Origin: Deltaproteobacteria bacterium
GTDB taxonomy: Bacteria > Desulfobacterota > Binatia > Binatales > Binataceae
Assembly (NCBI GenBank): GCA_021799555.1
Contig: JAJZAG010000092.1
Location: 1-11,432 of the forward strand
DNA length: 11,432 nucleotides
Direction of reading: 5' to 3'
The notes below the pieces were generated by a model. The model ran no database searches. It was not told the origin of the DNA and saw only the letters and a program-made list of their open reading frames with translations. Numbering within the stretch: the first letter of the stretch is position 1; each line of letters opens with the position of its first letter. Positions 6,322 to 11,432 of the stretch are shown here, piece after piece. Both the position numbers and the translations under genes were made by a program.

Positions 6322-6526
6322 AGCAGCTTTCCGGCAAGAAGTTCGCGACAATCCTGGAGCGCTACGGTTGGAGCCTGCTTCGCGTACATGCAGCTATCAT
6401 ATCTTCGGCAAGCCGGGCAGCGTGGTGCGGCTCTCAGTTCCGGTGCACGGAAATCAAGCGCTGAAGCGCGGATTGCTCGCTCATTTGACTAAGCTCGCGG
6501 GTCTTGAGGAAAGCGACCTCGAATAG
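6318..6526 (+). pseudogene. hicA: HicA-family mRNA interferase toxin, disrupted by a one-base frameshift
   Basis: HicA toxins are small double-stranded-RNA-binding-fold ribonucleases that cleave mRNA. The first 24 residues read from TTG 6318 match the family (MKQLSGKKFATILERYGW, ending LLRVH). The rest of the family signature, SYHIFGKPGSVV then VPVHGNQALKRGLLAHLTKLAGL, continues to the TAG at 6524-6526 but in a different frame, starting at 6392. Only two bases (GC, 6390-6391) lie between the CAT for His24 and the AGC for Ser. One extra base, for example a G, would restore HGSYHI and a 69-residue protein of normal length. The break falls exactly at the GSxH motif that carries the catalytic His. 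Read as it stands, the first frame ends at TGA 6462-6464 after 48 residues. This is either a real inactivating deletion or a sequencing/assembly error. Confidence 0.82.
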
Positions 6527-6584
6527 CCTATATGCCAGCGGCAGATCGAAGGGTCTGATCGAGTGCGTCATCCGCAAGCGCAAC

Positions 6585-6624
6585 AAAAACATCAGGCCGC
6601 GCTGCGCTAGCGATTGCGCGCGGC
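6585..6624 (-). terminator. Candidate intrinsic terminator after the GFA gene
   Basis: On the minus strand GCCGCGC (6624-6618) pairs with GCGCGGC (6602-6596) around a loop that includes the GFA stop codon. A T5 run follows at 6589-6585, six bases past the stem. The long loop and gap make it weak, but the position suits the end of the atp-Rieske-GFA transcription direction. Confidence 0.35.
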
Positions 6625-7089
6625 GAGCGGTTTTCCGGCGCGAACTTTCGCCGCGACTGGTCTGACGCGCGCGTCCTCGACCGTCTTGTGACGCGGAAGC
6701 TTGTCGGCGGGTTTGTACCACTTCACCTGCGATTCAATTCCCCAATGCGCCTGCGGCGCGGCCTGCCCCGGATCGTCGAGGCTGCCGATCGTGACCAGGA
6801 TATTCTCGGCGTGCTCGGTACTCTCGCAGGTCAGCGGCGAGCCGCATCGCGCGCAGAATCCGCGCCACGCGATTGGCGACGAACGATAGCGCTTGGGCCG
6901 GCCGCGCGTAAATTTGAAACTCGCTACGGGAAATCCCGCGAAGGCTCCGAACACGTTGCCCACGCTGCGCTGACACATACGGCAATGGCAGTATGCCGCA
7001 CCCGCGGGAGCAACCGTTGCCTCGTAGCGCACCGCGCCGCATAGGCATCCGCCACTAACTTTTTTTCTTCCCGCTCCGGCGTTCTTCAT
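6607..7089 (-). CDS. GFA/CENP-V family zinc-binding protein
   Basis: The family, named after glutathione-dependent formaldehyde-activating enzyme, has a zinc-dependent fold; most members have no proven substrate. From ATG 7089 the product is 160 residues. All seven family cysteines are visible: GGCLCG (C15, C17), YCHCRMCQRS (C34, C36, C39) and FCARCGSPL (C79, C82), with the usual FKFTRG-x-PKRYRSS strand between and HWGIESQVKWY near the end of the domain. A basic tail of about 35 residues follows. An in-frame TTG at 7143 would add 18 residues (arginine-rich) and overlap the Rieske gene stop; the ATG is preferred because the family normally begins about ten residues before GGCLCG. It is directly downstream of the Rieske gene with 50 bases between, so the two are probably co-transcribed. 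It may handle a thiol adduct or aldehyde from the oxygenase product, but that is inference. Confidence 0.88.
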   Translation of the reverse strand: MKNAGAGRKKVSGGCLCGAVRYEATVAPAGAAYCHCRMCQRSVGNVFGAFAGFPVASFKFTRGRPKRYRSSPIAWRGFCARCGSPLTCESTEHAENILVTIGSLDDPGQAAPQAHWGIESQVKWYKPADKLPRHKTVEDARVRPVAAKVRAGKPLAARNR

Positions 7090-7139
7090 AAACTCGATCC
7101 TACGGCGGCGAACGCCTCGATTAAAAGCGCCGCCGCGCC

Positions 7140-8270
7140 TCAATTTTCGCCGAGCGCGGCGCGGAGCGAGCGATGGAAATGCTCGAGCGCTTGCTCGTAG
7201 CGACCGTAGTAGACTTTGGCCAGCGCGCCGGATTCAAAATTGTGCTGGATCGTTTCGCCGATCGTGAAATCCTGCTCGACGACGCCGAGTAGCAAGTCCA
7301 TCGTGCGCGCCCATTTCGGCGACGCGGCCGGCGCGAGAATACTGATCGCGGTCGTACTATCGCTGATCCCGTCGCCCGCGGGAAAAGTCCGATAGATTTC
7401 CGCGTGATCCGTCTGCATCACCAGAATCGTGTTCGGAAACAGATTCATCAGAATCGTCGCGTGCGCAACCAGGTCCCACTTTTCCTCGGGCAGGTCGCGC
7501 AGCTTCTCGATCGATTTGCGAATCCCGATATAGCGATGGTTAGCGCCGAACGCGTCGAACAGCGCCAGATTCTTGACGAACAGCGGCCCGACGTTGCCCG
7601 CGTGCAGCACCTTGATGTGATACGCCTCCCAAAACGTGTCGCTGACGAGCTTCCAGTTGATCCGCCGCCGCACGACGCGGGTCTCCTGATGCGCGAACCT
7701 TCCGATTCCGTAGGACTCGAGATCGTCACCGAGTCCGCCAACGATTTCCGCGGGATCGAGCGCCGCGCCGCCCGGCACAAGCCGAACCCACACCAGCCCA
7801 TATTTTTCAGCGACCGGAAATTCGACCAGTCCGCACGCCGCGCGATCGAGCCCCGCGAACCCGAATTCATCCGGAATCGCAGTCAGGCGCCCGGCCGTGT
7901 CGTAAGTCCACGCGTGATACGGACACGCAAATCGCGCCGCGCCGTGGCCATTGCCGGAAACCACGCGAGCTCCCCGATGACGGCATACGTTGGCAAAGGC
8001 GCGCAACACGCCATCATCGCCCCGCACCACAAGAATAGGAACGGGAGCCATATCCTCGGTGATAAAATCACCGGAACGCGCAAGATCGGAGCTGAACCCC
8101 ACGACGATCGGATAGCGCCCAAACAGAATCTCGCGCTCGCGCGCCGCGCGTTCGGGCGAAGCGTAGATGCGCGGATCGTTCGAGCTGAAATTCTCCGCCA
8201 TCGGCGGACGCCCGCAATCGATCGCATCGAACGCGGCCCGAATCAGCCGCACCTGCTCGTCGTGCTTCAT
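7140..8270 (-). CDS. Rieske 2Fe-2S aromatic-ring-hydroxylating oxygenase, alpha subunit
   Basis: A 376-residue cytoplasmic oxygenase component that uses electrons from a separate reductase to activate O2 at a mononuclear iron. The Rieske domain (about 50-165) holds CRHRG (C96, H98) and CPYHAW (C116, H119), the full 2Fe-2S ligand set. The catalytic domain (about 195-376) has NWKLVSDTFWEAYHIKVLH (205-223), giving iron ligands H218 and H223. The likely third ligand is D334 in VEQDFTIGETIQ. The bridging acidic residue before H218 is Glu215, as in many demethylase/monooxygenase-type members, not Asp. It is shorter than classic dioxygenase alpha subunits (about 450). No beta subunit, ferredoxin or reductase gene is present here, so it must borrow a partner. 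Substrate unknown: aromatic, sterol-like or quaternary amine are possible. ATG 8270 has only a weak Shine-Dalgarno. The gene lies 82 bases behind atpC, same strand. Confidence 0.93.
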   Translation of the reverse strand: MKHDEQVRLIRAAFDAIDCGRPPMAENFSSNDPRIYASPERAAREREILFGRYPIVVGFSSDLARSGDFITEDMAPVPILVVRGDDGVLRAFANVCRHRGARVVSGNGHGAARFACPYHAWTYDTAGRLTAIPDEFGFAGLDRAACGLVEFPVAEKYGLVWVRLVPGGAALDPAEIVGGLGDDLESYGIGRFAHQETRVVRRRINWKLVSDTFWEAYHIKVLHAGNVGPLFVKNLALFDAFGANHRYIGIRKSIEKLRDLPEEKWDLVAHATILMNLFPNTILVMQTDHAEIYRTFPAGDGISDSTTAISILAPAASPKWARTMDLLLGVVEQDFTIGETIQHNFESGALAKVYYGRYEQALEHFHRSLRAALGEN

Positions 8271-8308
8271 ACTCGATTACCGAGATGGGTTATACGGGAA
8301 GATTCGCG

Positions 8309-8325
8309 CCGCCGTCGAGCGGCGG
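8309..8325 (-). other. GC hairpin between atpC and the Rieske gene
   Basis: CCGCCG (8309-8314) and CGGCGG (8320-8325) form a perfect 6-bp stem with a 5-base loop. No T-run follows on the minus strand, so it is at most a weak pause site or an mRNA-end stabiliser separating the atp transcript from the Rieske gene. Confidence 0.3.
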
Positions 8326-8330
8326 TCGGC

Positions 8331-8372
8331 GATGCGCGAGATGCGCACGCGATCAATGTGATGCGCGAGATG
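8331..8372. repeat. Direct repeat of 13 bases at the atpC 3' end
   Basis: GATGCGCGAGATG occurs at 8331-8343 and again at 8360-8372, 29 bases apart start to start. The match extends to 15 of 16 bases. The second copy is within the last codons of atpC and the first is just past its stop. It could be a small duplication remnant. Confidence 0.45.
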
Positions 8373-8775
8373 TGCCGCTGGCGGCGGCGCGGGCGCGCGC
8401 CAGCATCAGGGCATCGAGCGTAGCGGCATACTCGGGTTCGAATGTGCTCATCGCGGCGATCTTCTCGCCAGCCTCACGCTCGTCGGCCTCGGCCGCCGCG
8501 CGATCGATCGACGCCGGAGTCTCCGCGCCGCTCGCGAGCACCGTCATCGCGCCGTCTTTAACCTCAGCAATTCCGCCCGACACGACCCACGTCTGGACCG
8601 CGCCGCCGGAACGCTTGACCTCGAGCGCGCACGGAACAAGCGAGCTTATGAAATTAATATGCTCGGCCAGGACGCCGAATTGGCCGAGCGGTCCCGTCAC
8701 GGTGACTTCTTCGACTTCGCCTTCGAAGACGACGCCGGTCGGAGTGACGAGCTGAAGCGCAAAGGTTGTCGCCAT
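8353..8775 (-). CDS. atpC: F1 ATP synthase epsilon subunit
   Basis: Epsilon is the rotor subunit that couples gamma to the c-ring and can inhibit ATP hydrolysis. The 140-residue length is normal. Residues 1-85 form the beta-sandwich domain, with LQLVTPTGVVFEGEVEEVTVTGPLGQFGVLAEH (8-39), where AEH replaces the commoner PGH. The segment VVSGGIAEVKDGAMTVLA then closes the sandwich. Residues about 88-134 form the helical hairpin, with alanine- and arginine-rich helices ending LDALMLARARAAA. It is last in the atp cluster, 22 bases downstream of atpD, and has a weak GGCGG-type ribosome site before ATG 8775. Confidence 0.95.
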   Translation of the reverse strand: MATTFALQLVTPTGVVFEGEVEEVTVTGPLGQFGVLAEHINFISSLVPCALEVKRSGGAVQTWVVSGGIAEVKDGAMTVLASGAETPASIDRAAAEADEREAGEKIAAMSTFEPEYAATLDALMLARARAAASGTSRASH

Positions 8776-8797
8776 CGCGATTTACCGCCGCCCGGAG

Positions 8798-10225
<1,428 letters not shown>

Positions 10226-10257
10226 AACTCGACGATTCCCCGTGTAGTCTTTTTCGC

Positions 10258-11130
10258 TCAGCCGCGCAGCGCCTCGGCGCCGCCCACGATATCCATCAAC
10301 TCGCGCGTGATCTGCGCCTGGCGCGCGCGGTTCATTTCGAGCGTGTACGACGCGATCATATCGATCGCGTTGCTGGTCGCGCTGTCCATCGCCGTCATCC
10401 GCGCGCCCTGCTCCGAAGCCTCCGCCTGCAGGAGCGCGTTGAACACCGCGGCTTCGAGATAGCTCCGCAGCACGACGGGCACAAGCTCCGCGCGGCTCGG
10501 CTCGACCAGGTAATCGATCGGCACAGCGGCCGGCGCGCCGGCGGGGCGTTCGGGACGGGCAACCGGCAGCAGGCGCTCGAAAACCGGACGCTGCGAGATC
10601 GCGGACTTGAATTGGGTATAGACGATTGACGCCTCGCTGACCGCGCCCGACTGAAAATCCGACAGCATTCGCGCGGCGATTTTCCGCGCCAGTCCGATCG
10701 TTCCGAGCCGGGGCAGATTATCCACGCTCTGCGCGCTGATCGGCGCCCGGGTCCGGCGGAAGTGATCGAGCGCTTTTTTGCCGACCGCGAAGTAGCCCAC
10801 GCTGAGCCCTTCGCGCTCAGCCGCGCGGCGGCACTCCTCGGCGGCGCGCAGCAAGTTGGAATTGTAGCCGCCGCATAGTCCGCGGTCCGAGGCAATCACG
10901 ACGATCAGCGCCGCCTTCGCCGCGTCTTCGGGCGGCGCGACATTTATCCCCTCGGACGTAAGCAGCGAATCCGCAACCCTCGCCAGCGCATGGCTGTACG
11001 GCCGCGACGCAACCAGCGCTTCTTGCGCGCGGCGCAGCCGCGCCGCCGCGACCAGCTTCATCGCGCGCGTGATCTGCTGGGTCGATTTGACCGAGGCGAT
11101 TCTCCGCCGGATTGCCTTTAGCGAGGCCAT
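10258..11130 (-). CDS. atpG: F1 ATP synthase gamma subunit
   Basis: Gamma is the central rotor shaft of F1. The 290 residues are of normal length. Both conserved ends that make the coiled-coil shaft are present: the N-terminal helix with RRRIASVKSTQQITRAMKLV (8-27), and the C-terminal helix with MTAMDSATSNAIDMI through NRARQAQITRELMDIVGGAEAL (about 245-288). The globular middle contains VVIASDRGLCGGYNSNLL (77-94), a strong family motif. It starts at ATG 11130, 24 bases after the atpA stop, with only a weak AGAAG ribosome site, consistent with translational coupling. Confidence 0.98.
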   Translation of the reverse strand: MASLKAIRRRIASVKSTQQITRAMKLVAAARLRRAQEALVASRPYSHALARVADSLLTSEGINVAPPEDAAKAALIVVIASDRGLCGGYNSNLLRAAEECRRAAEREGLSVGYFAVGKKALDHFRRTRAPISAQSVDNLPRLGTIGLARKIAARMLSDFQSGAVSEASIVYTQFKSAISQRPVFERLLPVARPERPAGAPAAVPIDYLVEPSRAELVPVVLRSYLEAAVFNALLQAEASEQGARMTAMDSATSNAIDMIASYTLEMNRARQAQITRELMDIVGGAEALRG

Positions 11131-11154
11131 CTTCTATGCGCCTGCGCGCGGCGC

Positions 11155-11432
11155 CTACGCGGCGCTGGGAGCAGCCTTCGCATGTTCGGCTAGGAATGAT
11201 TTCTGGTAGGCTTCGAGCGCAGCCTTGAGCTTGCCGCGCAGCTCGTCGCTCAGCTCGCGCTTGTCGCGAATCTCGGCCAGCAGATCGGCGTGGCGCGCTT
11301 CGAAGACCGTGTACAGGCCGTGCTCGAAGGCGCGAATTTGTTCAACCTCGAGCGCGTCGAGAAACCCCTCGTTGGCCGCGAAGACCAGCACAACTTCCTT
11401 GTCGATCGTCAGCGGATCGTACTGATTCTGCT
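11155..11432 (-). CDS. atpA: F1 ATP synthase alpha subunit, C-terminal end (cut by window edge)
   Basis: Only the last 92 residues are inside the window; the reading frame is open to the right edge (first complete codon at 11430). QNQYDPLTIDKEVVLVFAANEG is the characteristic C-terminal domain stretch of alpha. It is followed by FLDALEVEQIRAFEHGL and a helical end rich in Lys, Glu and Ala. It precedes atpG by 24 bases, giving the standard A-G-D-C order. The internal GTG at 11391 should not be taken as a start. Confidence 0.96.
   Translation of the reverse strand, partial: QNQYDPLTIDKEVVLVFAANEGFLDALEVEQIRAFEHGLYTVFEARHADLLAEIRDKRELSDELRGKLKAALEAYQKSFLAEHAKAAPSAA

Noticed and set aside
6236..6526. 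Reading the second hicA half as an independent 96-codon gene starting at 6236
   Set aside because: Its first half is out-of-frame hicB and hicA sequence without HicA similarity; the family match begins only at 6392, so it is part of the broken hicA.
6527..6606. Gap between hicA and the GFA gene examined for another small gene or an attachment site
   Set aside because: Only 80 bases, with no start plus ribosome site and no clear repeat shared with the other side of hicBA; apart from the possible terminator it holds nothing I can support.
7404..8423. Plus-strand frame of 339 codons opposite the Rieske gene
   Set aside because: Antisense to a protein with all Rieske and iron ligands; no domain in the plus-strand translation.

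Overview
The window is GC-rich chromosomal DNA from a free-living bacterium, almost entirely coding, with short intergenic gaps. It carries housekeeping genes (ATP synthase, EPSP synthase, glutamine synthetase adenylyltransferase) beside environmental-type genes (Rieske oxygenase, glutathione-transferase-like and GFA-type proteins). GlnE, a LysM lytic transglycosylase and an outer-membrane-style lipoprotein signal point to a Gram-negative, proteobacteria-like lineage. A deltaproteobacterial or Binatota-type organism would fit, but this is a weak inference from protein flavour, not a phylogeny.

Layout, left to right. Bases 1-928 (minus) are the N-terminal part of glnE, cut by the window edge; this gene is open to the left and easy to miss. 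Divergent from it is a glutathione S-transferase-family gene (1043-1720, plus). Convergent with that is a LysM-containing lytic transglycosylase (1762-2997, minus, TTG start). Divergent again is an orphan BMP/PnrA-type substrate-binding lipoprotein (3129-4190, plus). It converges on a small secreted Ser/Asp-rich protein of unknown function (4216-4605, minus). aroA (4761-6062, plus) is followed by a hicB-hicA toxin-antitoxin pair (6118-6526, plus) in which hicA is broken by an apparent one-base deletion.

The right half is all minus strand. Entering from the right edge are the 3' end of atpA, then atpG, atpD and atpC in canonical F1 order (11432 down to 8353). They are followed by a Rieske ring-hydroxylating oxygenase alpha subunit (8270-7140) and a GFA/CENP-V zinc protein (7089-6607). 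A weak terminator-like hairpin lies after the GFA gene and could close this whole transcription direction.

How the genes work together: the atp genes encode the F1 part of ATP synthase. The Rieske and GFA genes look like a small two-gene accessory unit placed behind it. The left half is a series of single-gene units with divergent or convergent neighbours. I see no tRNA or rRNA genes, CRISPR array, IS element, phage or integrase gene. The most distinctive observations are the disrupted hicA, the repeat-bearing secreted protein, the Rieske-GFA pair behind the ATP synthase operon, and several intergenic palindromes. I do not see convincing evidence of a new multi-gene system.
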